A stretch of DNA of 40,700 bases from Bacteroidales bacterium (GCA_012517855.1 JAAYUD010000074.1:1-40700), one strand, 5' to 3'; shown: positions 26,183 through 35,665, counted from the stretch's first letter. Numbers and translations: made by a program. Notes: a model not told the origin generated them from the letters alone.

Positions 26183-27601
26183 TTAATTGTCATCTTGTTG
26201 TTTGATAGGGAAGGAGCTGATGGCAAATCCTGAATCGGAGCGTGCCCCGAATATATATAGTTTGCTGTCTTTGCCATTGGCGTCTTTCTCTACATAATAG
26301 CCTGTTTGCGCCGAGGGAGCCGAGTTGCCGGAACCTCCCAATGCGAACGAATAGACAGGGTTGTGATTGTCGCTATTGTCGAATATTTTAAGAGCATCTT
26401 CGATGGTATTGCCTCTAGTGATGTTGTACACATAGATCGTCGGGGTGGCTTTGCTGGCACTACCCAATCCTGCGGTACAAACCATGAGATAACGCTCGTT
26501 GTTGAACGTGAAGATTCTGGGGTCTATGGCTTCGGAAGCGATGTTTGCAGCGTTCATGGCATACTTGACATTGGCCGATTCGTCGGTCAGTGTGACCGGT
26601 ATCCTTACACCACTCCATACGTATTGAGAAGTTCCTTCGATGCAATTGATATTCATAAATGCGGTTGCATTGGCATTGGAAGGCAGAACGATCGGATTGT
26701 CTATCGTTTTGTGATTTGTGACACTCAATCTCAAGATGGATGTAGAAGCATTGTCTCCGAAGAAGATATACCCGTTGCCATTCTTGTCGATACTGACAGA
26801 CATGTTGTCGCCATACCTGTTGCCGCTATTGGGGATATTTGCAACGTTTATATTTGCAATCGTCTCGGGAACGGCATTCGGGGTATCCCAGTAATAAATT
26901 TTGAGCGGAGATGCCTTAGAACCCGAAAGTGTGGCGATATATATGTGTCCGTTTGCGAGAGCTCCTTGGTTGTATGAATATGTGCCGCCGCTAACGCCGG
27001 TCAGGTCGAGTGGTATCGGATTAGGAGTTCCTGCTATGAGATCGGAAACTTTGAGCAGATGAGGCTTGTTGGCCGCACGGCTTACGATGAGCACATAATT
27101 ACCATCGAACGCCGCCGAACGGGTTAATAAAGACGTGAAATCGGCATAAATGTGATCGCCCGAGTAATTGTATACGGTGGACTTTGTGAAATCGGCGCCA
27201 TATACAGGAATGTTTTTGCGAACTTTAATGAAGTAGTCTTTGTATCTTTTGTGGTTGATGACCCGCAAGATCAAAGTCTTCTCCACTTCATCGTCAGCCA
27301 TGGAAAAGTCGAAAGACGATTGTTGAAGTTGAGCCCCTTCGGAAACCTCCGCGTCGACTTTGATAGCCGAGAAGTTGGATGCAACGTCCAATCGAGGAAA
27401 ATTGATCATCTTGTTGGCCTCGTCGATAGTGCCCGATACCACCGTGCTGCCATCAGCTCCGGCATTGGTTATCTTTACTGTCTTCAGATCGGTGTCGTAA
27501 GGCTCTTCTTTGCTCCCAGGGTAATAATCGCCACAAGAAGTTAAGCCCAACCCCAGTAAGGCAGTCATAAAAACTATATTTCTTGTTAATTTGTACATCA
27601 T
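26183..27601 (-). CDS. DUF5018/DUF4623-like surface lipoprotein
   Basis: A 472-residue lipoprotein with the acylated cysteine at about residue 23 (GLTSCGDYYPG). The N-terminal 130 residues resemble a DUF5018-type Ig-like domain (INFPRLDVASNFSAIKVDAEVS, KRYKDYFIKVRKNIPVYGADF). The C-terminal portion is a repetitive all-beta region compatible with a propeller (NGYIFFGDNASTSILRLSVT). It lies between susD and the GHL10 gene with short gaps, so it is co-transcribed. In similar loci, proteins at this position are surface glycan-binding accessories; that role is inferred. The first codon could be either of two consecutive ATGs. Confidence 0.72.
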   Translation of the reverse strand: MMYKLTRNIVFMTALLGLGLTSCGDYYPGSKEEPYDTDLKTVKITNAGADGSTVVSGTIDEANKMINFPRLDVASNFSAIKVDAEVSEGAQLQQSSFDFSMADDEVEKTLILRVINHKRYKDYFIKVRKNIPVYGADFTKSTVYNYSGDHIYADFTSLLTRSAAFDGNYVLIVSRAANKPHLLKVSDLIAGTPNPIPLDLTGVSGGTYSYNQGALANGHIYIATLSGSKASPLKIYYWDTPNAVPETIANINVANIPNSGNRYGDNMSVSIDKNGNGYIFFGDNASTSILRLSVTNHKTIDNPIVLPSNANATAFMNINCIEGTSQYVWSGVRIPVTLTDESANVKYAMNAANIASEAIDPRIFTFNNERYLMVCTAGLGSASKATPTIYVYNITRGNTIEDALKIFDNSDNHNPVYSFALGGSGNSAPSAQTGYYVEKDANGKDSKLYIFGARSDSGFAISSFPIKQQDDN

Positions 27602-27634
27602 TTTATCTTTTTATAAAATTGCCTGTTTTGTTTA

Positions 27635-29497
27635 TTAATTTGTAGTGCTAGGCCAACCTTCGGTCTGTGTCAGCGTGTATCCTTTGTTTTTGTAGGTCGA
27701 AATTTGGGTCGTGCCTATGGGCGAAAGATACGGGTTCACATTCGGTATATTGATGAATGGCAACCGGCCTACATTTTCTGCCGGACAAAAGAAACCATTC
27801 ATCTTGGAACCGTTGCTGCCATTGTAGACAATAGCATTTCCGTTGGCATCGATGACACGTATTTTGCCTATATTGGCCGCTTTGAGCTGATCCGGTACTT
27901 CGGATTGGAAGTTGACCCATGTACCTACCAACAGGTCTTTGTTGGCATCGGTATCCATGTATTGCAGCTTTTTCCATCTTCTCAGGTCAATGATTCGTGA
28001 ATATTCGAAAGCAAACTCCATTCTTCTTTCACGTCTGATTTCCCAAATAAGAGGCGAAACGGAGGTGTCTCTGTCGGGGTCGTCGGGTAGGTTGCTTAAG
28101 TCCATGGGGGCCGTCTTTTGTACCCCTTTGGCAATGGCTTCGCTGTCCAATGGCCTGTTCCTTATCTTATTGATGGATTTGTCAATATCACCTTGTACGA
28201 TAGGAGAGCCTCCCAATGTAGCCAATTCGGCCTTTGCTTCAATCCAATTGAGCAGCACTTCGGCATATCGCATGACCGGATAACCGGTGACATTCTTGTT
28301 GCTTTGGAATTCGGCTGTAGGAGTAGTGCCGTCTTTAAGGTAGTTCAAAGCACTGCGTGGAATAAACTTAGTGACATATAAATAGCAACTCTTCGATTTG
28401 GGAGTTGGTTCGCTCCAGAAGCTGGCTTCGAAACGCGGGTCTCTGGTCTTGATAAGGTTGCTCAAAGTAAAATCGTTGGCCTTTGTGACACTTGACGTTT
28501 GCCAATCCTTACCATCTACACAGATGAAAGATTTGATCAGATCCAAGTTGGGCCCGACGTCTGTCGGTGAAAACATATTGCAGCTCGAGGCGATAGAATG
28601 AGTAATTCCTTTTGTAGCGTCGTATTTGCGATACAGAATGCAATCTTTGTTGCTTGTCAAATCCGTAGATCCGAATAGTGTGCGGAAGTCTGTTACAATA
28701 TCGTATTTACCGCTATTCATAACCATCTCGGCCGCATTGACTGCCAAATCGTAGAATTTTACGGCACGGGTGTCGTCTTTGTAATAGTATTTTTGCCAGC
28801 TGGCCTCGTATAACGCCCATCTCGATACGAATGAGGCTACGATGTAGCGATTTACGTTCTGAGCGCCATCGTCGACACGTACGTTCTCCATGGCGTATTT
28901 GAAGTCGTTGTAAACAGAATCCATCACCTCGTTTCGTGGCGTGCGGTCTTTGTACAGTTCATTCAAATCTGTGTTGGATATCTCTCTGTTGTAATAAGGA
29001 ATATTCCCGAAGACGTTCGCCAGGCGTGCATACTCCAGTCCTCTGAAGAAGCGTCCTATTCCCATCCAGTGACTGTATTGTTCGGACGATAGAGTGCGAG
29101 TCATGCGGCTCTTAATGCGATCTATCATGATATTCGCTTTTCTAATCCAAGCGAAATTCCAGGTAGGACCGGTAAAGTCGCTTTCCCACATGACACTTAA
29201 TGAAGTGCTCCCTTTGGATGTAGGTACAGAACGGGTGAACTGGGCTTGGGTAGACAATCGCACAGCGTCGTCGTTGAATGTATAGTTTGCATTCGGGGCA
29301 TAAGTGGTGTCGTAGCCTACGCCATAGCCCACAAAGAAATAAGAATAAAAAGAATTGGCATAAAGTCGTACTTTTTCTTCGTTTGTCCAATACGTATCAT
29401 CTTCTGCCGTAGTCAATGAAGGACGATCGAGTACATCATTACAACCGGTAAAAAACAAAGCCGTCAACATCAAAATGAATGATATTTTTAGTTTCAT
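27635..29497 (-). CDS. SusD/RagB-family surface lipoprotein, locus 2
   Basis: A 620-residue lipoprotein with the lipid-modified cysteine at residue 19 (FFTGCNDVLDRP). SusD features are the N-terminal DRPSLTTAEDDTYWTNEEKV, an aromatic, helix-rich middle (RFFRGLEYARLANVFGNIPY), YPVMRYAEVLLNWIEAKAEL and the terminal IRRERRMEFAFEYSRIIDLRRW block. It is longer than the roughly 500-residue norm, consistent with binding larger or decorated glycans. It starts 12 bp after the susC stop. It should cap the SusC barrel and hand over oligosaccharides released by the GHL10 enzyme. Confidence 0.94.
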   Translation of the reverse strand: MKLKISFILMLTALFFTGCNDVLDRPSLTTAEDDTYWTNEEKVRLYANSFYSYFFVGYGVGYDTTYAPNANYTFNDDAVRLSTQAQFTRSVPTSKGSTSLSVMWESDFTGPTWNFAWIRKANIMIDRIKSRMTRTLSSEQYSHWMGIGRFFRGLEYARLANVFGNIPYYNREISNTDLNELYKDRTPRNEVMDSVYNDFKYAMENVRVDDGAQNVNRYIVASFVSRWALYEASWQKYYYKDDTRAVKFYDLAVNAAEMVMNSGKYDIVTDFRTLFGSTDLTSNKDCILYRKYDATKGITHSIASSCNMFSPTDVGPNLDLIKSFICVDGKDWQTSSVTKANDFTLSNLIKTRDPRFEASFWSEPTPKSKSCYLYVTKFIPRSALNYLKDGTTPTAEFQSNKNVTGYPVMRYAEVLLNWIEAKAELATLGGSPIVQGDIDKSINKIRNRPLDSEAIAKGVQKTAPMDLSNLPDDPDRDTSVSPLIWEIRRERRMEFAFEYSRIIDLRRWKKLQYMDTDANKDLLVGTWVNFQSEVPDQLKAANIGKIRVIDANGNAIVYNGSNGSKMNGFFCPAENVGRLPFINIPNVNPYLSPIGTTQISTYKNKGYTLTQTEGWPSTTN

Positions 29498-29509
29498 AAT
29501 AGTTCGATT

Positions 29510-32500
29510 TTAAAGAGTTAATTGAATACCGCAAGAGAGGGACTTGAACACTGGAGTGCCGGTGCCTGTTCGTCCTAAATTATAATCCGTAGAGAACATA
29601 GAATATCCCGAAACGGCCTCTGGATCGACCGGTAGTCCCCTCAGTTTGTCGAACGTGAAAAAGTTTTCCAACGAGACATAAATTCTGGCCTTCGAAAGAA
29701 GAACGCGTGATAAAAGCTGCTTGGGTATGGTGTATCCTAATGTGATATTCTTGATTCTTAAATATGCCATATTCAATAAATACTTGCTTTGGCATTGCAT
29801 GCCGAATCCGGTGTCGCTGCCTCCCAAATCCCATGCACGGGGATAGAAGGCGTTGGTGCGGTCTTCACGCCAGTAATCTTTTGCGAATGTTTCGGGTATG
29901 GCGCCCTCCTTAGCATTGTAGCCGGGTATGGCCAACTGACCGCTACCCCATATTTTGCGTTTGCCTATGCCTTGGCAAAAAACAGAGAAGTCAAAACCTT
30001 TGTAATTGGCTCCTAGGCGGAAACTATATTCATAGCGGGGAGTAGAATTGCCAATCACTTTGCGATCACCAGGGTCTCCATTAGTACCAGATCCCGGAGT
30101 AATGTAGCCATCGCCATCGAGATCGACAAACTTAACGTCGCCCGGCGCAAAAATTAATTTGTTTCCATCTTCGAAAGCAACTTGATAGATAGGATATTTG
30201 GCTGTTTGTTGATTTGTGGTATGTGCCGTGCCATTGTATACAACTGTCGTCTTTTGTATTGTATTGTCCGAGCCGTATACGAAGTCGTTCTTCTGGAAGA
30301 GCCGGTCGGTGACATATCCGTAAATGTTTCCATAACGTCGGCCCGTAGAATAGCTGTTGCTTAAATAACGGTCTTTCCATGGTGTCTGGTAGTCGGCACC
30401 TTTTGTAATTTCAGTTGTGGCGTCGGATATCGAAACGGTTGCATTGATTTCCAATCCTGTTGCAAATCGATGGTTGAAATCCAGAGACAACTCCCAGCCT
30501 CTTGTCCGCAGATTGCCATAATTGCCAACAGGGGCACTTGTGCCTAGTGTGACGGGCAAACTCTCTCCGGGAATGATCATGTCTTTGGTGTCGCGTTGAT
30601 ACCAATCAAAACTCAGTCCTAATTGGTTTCTGAAAAATCTGAAGTCGGCACCCAAATCAAGTGTCTCGATTCGTTGCCAACTGATTTTCTTGTCAATCAG
30701 TGAAGGTGTACCAAATTCTACCAAGTAATTGTTGGATGCATTGAGCCATGTAGATTCATCGTAGCCTAAAACTGACTTGTATAATGTGTTGGAAACCGAT
30801 TGGTCGCCGATGCTACCCCAAGAAGCCCTCAGCTTGCCGAAACTCCATATCTTCTCGATTGGTTTCATGAATGTCTCATTGGAGAAAACCCATCCTGCCG
30901 AGAATGAAGGAAACCAGCGCCAACGCAGATTGGAAGGAAACTTGGAAGAACCGTCTCTACGTAAATTCGCTTCGAAAAGATATTTATCTGCGTATGCGTA
31001 GTTGATACGTCCGAAGAAGCCTAATTGCGCTTCCCAATTACGGTCGCCATCGATGAATTGATCTCCCGACGCCAATGGGAACTGAGGATTCTCCTGATCG
31101 ATCAGATTTGTTTTCTTACCAGTATATTCGCTCCATTTCTTTGTGACACGATTCATACCAAGCATAAACTTGAATGCATGTTGCCCTTCGCGTCCCAAGT
31201 TTAAATTGTAAGTGGAATATACGTTGAACGTATTGTCGTCTACAGCCTTGTTGTAGTTTTGCACGTAGTTGACAGTGTTATTGGAATAGTATTCTTGCAT
31301 GGGGAAACAGTAAGCAGGAATACCTCCTGTGTCGACAACCTTCCCAGTAGTCGGGTCTATATATACCTGATAACCGTCGTTGTCTTTCCAAGCGGTAGGC
31401 GCATACCATGTCTGGCCGGCATTGTAGGACACTACCGAAGAATTTTTGTCGGTCGTTTGTCTGTCGTACGTATAGTCAAACTTGACGTCCCAATTTTTGT
31501 TGATGTTGACCGTAGCTCCCAGGTTGATATTATAATATTTATTTTGTAAATTATCTGTATTGGCGGCTCCCATCTCGTAAGAAGGTTCGCGTAGCGGATT
31601 TCCGTTTTCTTTAACTCCGATGGGGAAAAGCGGACTCCAACGATATAGATAAAGCCAAGGGTCGGCACTTGTTGTTCCGACACCCGGATAGCGTTTATTT
31701 CTATCTGAGTAAATGGAACTGGCACGGATTGTGACATATTTGTTTATTTCGGATATGAGGCTGACCGATGCATTGTATCTCTTGTAGTCGTCGTTCTTGG
31801 CTGTTCTTGACATTCCGCTTTGGCTCATATATCCCAAACCGACATTGTAGGATGTCTTGCCCGATTTGCCGCTTACGGATAGATTGTGCGAAATAGTTGG
31901 TGTCCAGTTTTTGATCATTGCCTTTACGGCATCATACGTTCTGTAGCCATATTTGTCTACGCCGTCGAAGGTCCAATCCCGTCCGTATACGACGGGGTCG
32001 TCCCATTTGACTTTACCTCCGTATAACTTTTGCCATTCGATGGCTTTGGCAAAACTGTCTCTGTTGATTCGCCAAAAACCGCCTGCAGGCATTGTACCGC
32101 CTCGATTGTCTTGTGCATCCAGCGTATATTGAAGAGCGTCTATGCCGCCCATATTAATCTGCTTGGCGGGGTTCTGCCATGAGATATTGTTGGAATAGCT
32201 TATTTCCAATTTTTCGCTTCTTGAACCCGATTTCGTGGTTATCAAAACGACACCGAATGCAGCTTTGGAGCCATAAATGGATGACGATGCGGCATCTTTT
32301 AGAATGGATATAGACTGTACGTCTTCGGGATTTACCAACTGGATGCTTGGAATTTCGACATTGTCCAGTAATATAAGCGGTTGGTTGTTGCCACTGATAG
32401 AACCTATCTGCCCACGGATTTTGATGAGCGGGTCAGAACCTATTTCGCCTGTAGGGATGGTGATGTTGACACCTGGTATGGCTCCTTGTAATCCTCGTCC

Positions 32501-33196
32501 GATATCCGCGATGGGGCGGCTTTCGAGGGTCTTGCCCACATCTACGGTCGCTACCGCCCCCGTAAGATTAATTCTTTTTTGAGTTCCATAGCCAACGACG
32601 ACAACTTCATTCAATGTCTTGTTGTCCTCTTGCATTACTACTTTCATGGCTTTGGAAGCTTTTTCTTCTCGATTCAAATATCCTACATAAGAAAAAACAA
32701 GAATAGCTTTCGGATTTACAGTCAGGCTGAAGTGTCCCTCTATATCGGTAATAACACCATTGCTTGCCCCTCTTTCTCGCACACTGGCGCCGATAATAGG
32801 CTCGCCGGAAACATCTTTTACGACACCTGTTATTTTTCTTTTTTGATTTTCTTCCGTTTCAGCTTTCGCTTTCGGTCGAGGTTTGTCTGAAATGACGATA
32901 GATTTGGAAGATATAATGCTATATTCCAAATTTCTGTCTGCTAATACCGTGTTGAGTACCCAAGCAACCGATGTGTTCTTTTTCGAGATCGTGATGTCTT
33001 TGCGATTGTCAATCATCACATCTCGGTATGAAAAACGAAACGTCGTTTGTTTTTCAATGACATTTAGCACTTGTTTGAGCGAAGCGTTTTTCAGATTAAT
33101 CGTTACTGTCTGTTCTTGTGCATATACTTTCATACAGCAAAAGCACCACAGTAGCATTAACACTGCTAAACACCTAGTTTTAGAATGTCCATTCAT
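29510..33196 (-). CDS. SusC/RagA-family TonB-dependent receptor, locus 2
   Basis: A 1228-residue outer-membrane transporter with a signal peptide (about 1-26), an STN signalling domain (about 28-104), a carboxypeptidase-regulatory-like domain (about 121-188; ITGVVKDVSGEPIIGASVRE), a TonB-box-like segment (about 194-204; TLNEVVVVGYGTQ), and a plug to about 330 (QPLILLDNVEIPS, SISILKDAASSSIYGSKAAFG). A long beta barrel follows. The barrel ends GIQLTL rather than with the common terminal Phe, a minor variation. The STN domain agrees with the FecR/ECF pair encoded just upstream. The gene begins 181 bp after fecR in a region with no TAnnTTTG box, as expected if it is transcribed by its own ECF sigma. 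Confidence 0.95.
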   Translation of the reverse strand: MNGHSKTRCLAVLMLLWCFCCMKVYAQEQTVTINLKNASLKQVLNVIEKQTTFRFSYRDVMIDNRKDITISKKNTSVAWVLNTVLADRNLEYSIISSKSIVISDKPRPKAKAETEENQKRKITGVVKDVSGEPIIGASVRERGASNGVITDIEGHFSLTVNPKAILVFSYVGYLNREEKASKAMKVVMQEDNKTLNEVVVVGYGTQKRINLTGAVATVDVGKTLESRPIADIGRGLQGAIPGVNITIPTGEIGSDPLIKIRGQIGSISGNNQPLILLDNVEIPSIQLVNPEDVQSISILKDAASSSIYGSKAAFGVVLITTKSGSRSEKLEISYSNNISWQNPAKQINMGGIDALQYTLDAQDNRGGTMPAGGFWRINRDSFAKAIEWQKLYGGKVKWDDPVVYGRDWTFDGVDKYGYRTYDAVKAMIKNWTPTISHNLSVSGKSGKTSYNVGLGYMSQSGMSRTAKNDDYKRYNASVSLISEINKYVTIRASSIYSDRNKRYPGVGTTSADPWLYLYRWSPLFPIGVKENGNPLREPSYEMGAANTDNLQNKYYNINLGATVNINKNWDVKFDYTYDRQTTDKNSSVVSYNAGQTWYAPTAWKDNDGYQVYIDPTTGKVVDTGGIPAYCFPMQEYYSNNTVNYVQNYNKAVDDNTFNVYSTYNLNLGREGQHAFKFMLGMNRVTKKWSEYTGKKTNLIDQENPQFPLASGDQFIDGDRNWEAQLGFFGRINYAYADKYLFEANLRRDGSSKFPSNLRWRWFPSFSAGWVFSNETFMKPIEKIWSFGKLRASWGSIGDQSVSNTLYKSVLGYDESTWLNASNNYLVEFGTPSLIDKKISWQRIETLDLGADFRFFRNQLGLSFDWYQRDTKDMIIPGESLPVTLGTSAPVGNYGNLRTRGWELSLDFNHRFATGLEINATVSISDATTEITKGADYQTPWKDRYLSNSYSTGRRYGNIYGYVTDRLFQKNDFVYGSDNTIQKTTVVYNGTAHTTNQQTAKYPIYQVAFEDGNKLIFAPGDVKFVDLDGDGYITPGSGTNGDPGDRKVIGNSTPRYEYSFRLGANYKGFDFSVFCQGIGKRKIWGSGQLAIPGYNAKEGAIPETFAKDYWREDRTNAFYPRAWDLGGSDTGFGMQCQSKYLLNMAYLRIKNITLGYTIPKQLLSRVLLSKARIYVSLENFFTFDKLRGLPVDPEAVSGYSMFSTDYNLGRTGTGTPVFKSLSCGIQLTL

Positions 33197-33377
33197 TTCT
33201 CGTAATATTAAAACAGTTAAACATTTGTTGTTGTCTTAAAAAAGACCATTTGATGTAAAGACAAGCGTTTTTACTGTAAGTACCAAAAAAAATACATGTT
33301 GTATAACATATATGAAAGAAGATAAAAGCTGTCTTTGGACGAAACAACCTTTACTTCCGTTATCTTATAGGACTTTT

Positions 33378-34370
33378 TTAATTGCTGGGAATGATCAAGA
33401 CCTCTTGGCTTGTCATTATTGCTTTAAAATGATATGATTTCTCTAGTATCTCCAGGTCTTCGTTGATATTCGAATTCGGTAGTGTTCCCGTAAATAAATC
33501 CTTTAGATAGCTTTTGGTCTTGATTTTGATTTTTATGTTATAATTCTTTTCAATGGAATTGATAACGGATAGAAGAGGCGCATTCCTAAAAACTAATTCT
33601 TTGCGTTTCCATGCTACTATATCTTGGAAGTTTTCGGTTTTTTTAACGGTGATGATTCCTGTCGACTGATTCAATATGGCTTTCTGATCAGGCTTAAGTA
33701 TCACATTTCTGCCTGTTAATATGGAAGAAAATAATACGCTGCCCTCTTGCAATGACAATACGGCAGTGCTTTCTCTCTTGCGTGCCAATAAATTGAATTT
33801 GGTTCCCAGGACTTTGACACTTAACCCTTGTGCATTTATCAAGAACGGACGTTGTTTATCTTTCCGAACCTGAAAATAGCCTTCGCCATCAAATCGTATT
33901 TCCCGCTCTTTTTTATTATAGGTTTTGGGGATATAGCAAAGCTTAGATTCAGCGTTCAGATTCACGTCAGTGCCATCAGGCAAAGTAATCTTGGCATGTT
34001 CGCCTACGCCGGTAGCAACAACCATTTCTTCGGAAGACAGCTGGTTGTTTTCTTTATACAAGTACCAAATAGTTGCTATGGATATAGGCAACAAGATAAT
34101 GGCCGCCACTTGGATCCATTTGAAAAAGTTGGAATAAACAGTCCATTTCTTATTGATTTTTTTATCAATAGAACGTTTAAGCAAATCAATACGTTGAGTA
34201 TCGACATGGGATATGTCTATATCGTCGTGCATCCACTCATTACACATAGCTTCTTCAAGCATTTCATCCGAAGTGGAGTTCACTTTAGCCCTCAATTCAT
34301 TCAACTCATTAGGGGTTAGCCTGTCTTGTTTGTATTTTTGCTCCAGATTCATCATTTTATATATAGACAT
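33378..34370 (-). CDS. FecR-family anti-sigma factor, uptake locus 2
   Basis: A 330-residue anti-sigma regulator. The cytoplasmic N-terminus (about 1-84) contains a short helical sigma-binding region, a single transmembrane helix lies at about 85-106 (WIQVAAIILLPISIATIWYL), and the FecR domain covers about 120-220 (HAKITLPDGTDVNLNAESKL, FDGEGYFQVRKDKQRPF, VLGTKFNLLA). A C-terminal DUF4974 domain lies at about 258-327 (FRNAPLLSVINSIEKNYNIK). It is predicted to hold the sigma factor encoded 32 bp upstream and release it when SusC is engaged. The start at 34370 is uncertain by five or six codons, since further ATGs follow in frame. Confidence 0.92.
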   Translation of the reverse strand: MSIYKMMNLEQKYKQDRLTPNELNELRAKVNSTSDEMLEEAMCNEWMHDDIDISHVDTQRIDLLKRSIDKKINKKWTVYSNFFKWIQVAAIILLPISIATIWYLYKENNQLSSEEMVVATGVGEHAKITLPDGTDVNLNAESKLCYIPKTYNKKEREIRFDGEGYFQVRKDKQRPFLINAQGLSVKVLGTKFNLLARKRESTAVLSLQEGSVLFSSILTGRNVILKPDQKAILNQSTGIITVKKTENFQDIVAWKRKELVFRNAPLLSVINSIEKNYNIKIKIKTKSYLKDLFTGTLPNSNINEDLEILEKSYHFKAIMTSQEVLIIPSN

Positions 34371-34402
34371 TATATTTTTTCATAAATACCGAGTGATGCT
34401 TA

Positions 34403-34993
34403 TTAATTAACGAAAAATAGCAACCAAAAAAGAAAAGGAACCTTATTTAATTCTTTCCGCAAGTTTTTTAGTCCCAACGACAATTGGTTTTTCACCGTTT
34501 GTTCACTCAATGAAAGCTTAATTGCTATCTCTTTGTTGCTTACTTGTTGAATCTTCGATAATTCGATAACTTGTTGCTGAGTGATCGGTAATTTGGTTAA
34601 AGCGTTTCTAAGCTGACGTACGAAATCCTCGTATTCCAGATGTTGTTGAATATCGTCGGCAGCCAATTCGTCTTGATAGTTCACATAGTCTTCATAAACA
34701 GGTGAATTAATGCGAGATCTATAGGCATTTATAAGGTAGTGTTTTGCCCTGATAAAAAGCAATGACCGCAAGGTCTCTTCTTGATGTATGTCACAACGAT
34801 TCACCCAAATCCAAACGAAGACATCTTCTACAATCTCTTCTGCGTTTTCTTTGGATTTGGTATATTGCAGGCAAAAGGCATACAATCGTTTTGCATACAT
34901 CTTGTAGATGCTGTCTAATGCTTCTTGCGAATCTTTTTTTAATTCGCTTATTAGCATTTTTTCATTCAATTCATTAGTAGTATTGTTAGGCAC
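34403..34993 (-). CDS. ECF-type RNA polymerase sigma factor, uptake locus 2
   Basis: A 196-residue sigma-70 family ECF factor. Region 2 covers about residues 20-90 (ALDSIYKMYAKRLYAFCLQ, ENAEEIVEDVFVWIWVNR, LLFIRAKHYLINAYR). Region 4 covers about 125-185, with LPITQQQVIELSKIQQVSNK and a helix-turn-helix ending LSEQTVKNQLSLGLKNLRK. The hydrophobic C-terminal tail (VPFLFWLLFFVN) is unusual for a soluble sigma factor and might associate with membrane or FecR, though such tails occur in related Bacteroidetes ECF proteins. It is the first gene of locus 2. The pairing with FecR, SusC and SusD is the standard ligand-induced circuit. Confidence 0.93.
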   Translation of the reverse strand: MPNNTTNELNEKMLISELKKDSQEALDSIYKMYAKRLYAFCLQYTKSKENAEEIVEDVFVWIWVNRCDIHQEETLRSLLFIRAKHYLINAYRSRINSPVYEDYVNYQDELAADDIQQHLEYEDFVRQLRNALTKLPITQQQVIELSKIQQVSNKEIAIKLSLSEQTVKNQLSLGLKNLRKELNKVPFLFWLLFFVN

Positions 34994-35089
34994 AAATAGG
35001 ATTTTTCATTTTTTGAATAAGGTTCAGTTATTCGCTATATATGTTGATTTTACGTTGCCACTTTTCTATGAGAGCAAGTGCGCACGACG

Positions 35090-35097
35090 CAAAGTTA
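35090..35097 (-). promoter_or_regulatory. Candidate -7 box for the locus 2 sigma gene
   Basis: The minus strand reads TAACTTTG, an exact TAnnTTTG match, about 95 nt ahead of the sigma start at 34993. No TTTG lies at the expected -33 distance, so it may be weak or activator-dependent. Confidence 0.38.
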
Positions 35098-35310
35098 TGG
35101 CATTATTTCGTATGTTGTATGTTTCTTCCGTAAGAAAATAAATGTCGTTTGTCTTTTTGTGCTTCTGTTTTATGGTCATCAATAACGTTTTTGTCCGTTT
35201 ATTGCAAAATCCAAAATATGCTTTAAACGCTCACCTTTAGGGGCGTTCAAAAAATAGCGGCAAAATCTCTTTTGCTCTAAATTTGTATGATACTTAATGT
35301 GTTTTTAATC

Positions 35311-35332
35311 AGAGTGGGAACCGCTCTTTTTT
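35311..35332 (+). terminator. Terminator-like hairpin with T-run
   Basis: AGAGTGG and CCGCTCT form a 7-bp stem (one G-U pair) with a three-base loop, followed at once by six T residues on the plus strand. No plus-strand gene lies immediately upstream. An exact TAnnTTTG box at 35278-35285 would start a transcript only about 40 nt before it. Confidence 0.6.
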
Positions 35333-35370
35333 GTAAAATCTTGCTTTTTGAGAAAACAGAAAATTGTTTA

Positions 35371-35403
35371 TTTGTTTTTATCGCATAATTTTTTATATCT
35401 TTG
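35371..35403 (+). promoter_or_regulatory. Strong Bacteroidetes-type promoter ahead of the rod-like RNA
   Basis: TTTG at 35371-35374 and TATCTTTG at 35396-35403 match both halves of the housekeeping consensus (TTTG, then TAnnTTTG) with a 21-nt spacer. Transcription would start near 35408-35410. The nearest start codon is more than 300 nt downstream, so this promoter first serves a long noncoding stretch. Confidence 0.72.
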
Positions 35404-35408
35404 CCCTA

Positions 35409-35665
35409 TCTTATCGTATCTCTTTTAGGGATTGTGGCAATTAAGAAAATAGAGCGCTGAAAATATTATCCTGTTATGAAATCTGGACAGTTTCAATGAA
35501 TGAGGATAATGGACAATAGCGCTTACGTCAATACTAATATATAATTACATAAATATTTTATATATATCCTATTGGCGTGGGCTATTGTTTATTACTTATT
35601 CATGGGCAGTCCAGGGCCTCATAACGGTAATAGCAATAGTTCCACGCTTTTCCCGACTTAGAAAC
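35409..35665 (+). ncRNA. Candidate 6S-like rod-shaped RNA (or very long structured leader)
   Basis: Pairing by eye gives an almost continuous rod. 35464-35479 pairs with 35619-35632 (14 bp, two single-U bulges), 35483-35488 with 35609-35614, 35496-35504 with 35595-35603, 35507-35520 with 35581-35594 (14 bp, two G-U) and 35525-35533 with 35570-35578; an AT-rich terminal loop closes it. Outer pairs (35453-35456 with 35645-35648) close a bubble and are followed by CGCTTTTCCC. A consensus promoter lies immediately upstream. Long rod shape, internal bubbles, a size of about 200-260 nt and lack of coding potential fit 6S RNA. The ends are estimates. It could instead be the 5' leader of the gene at 35722. 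I did not recognise a diagnostic 6S primary-sequence motif. Confidence 0.55.

Larger units (their letters stand above)
34994..35370. other. Divergent intergenic region upstream of the locus 2 sigma gene
   Basis: There is no credible gene. Contents are a TAnnTTTG box toward the sigma gene (35090-35097), a 7-bp hairpin (AACGCTC near 35226 with GGGCGTT near 35241), a plus-strand TAnnTTTG box at 35278-35285, and a plus-strand terminator-like hairpin at 35311-35332. Confidence 0.5.
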
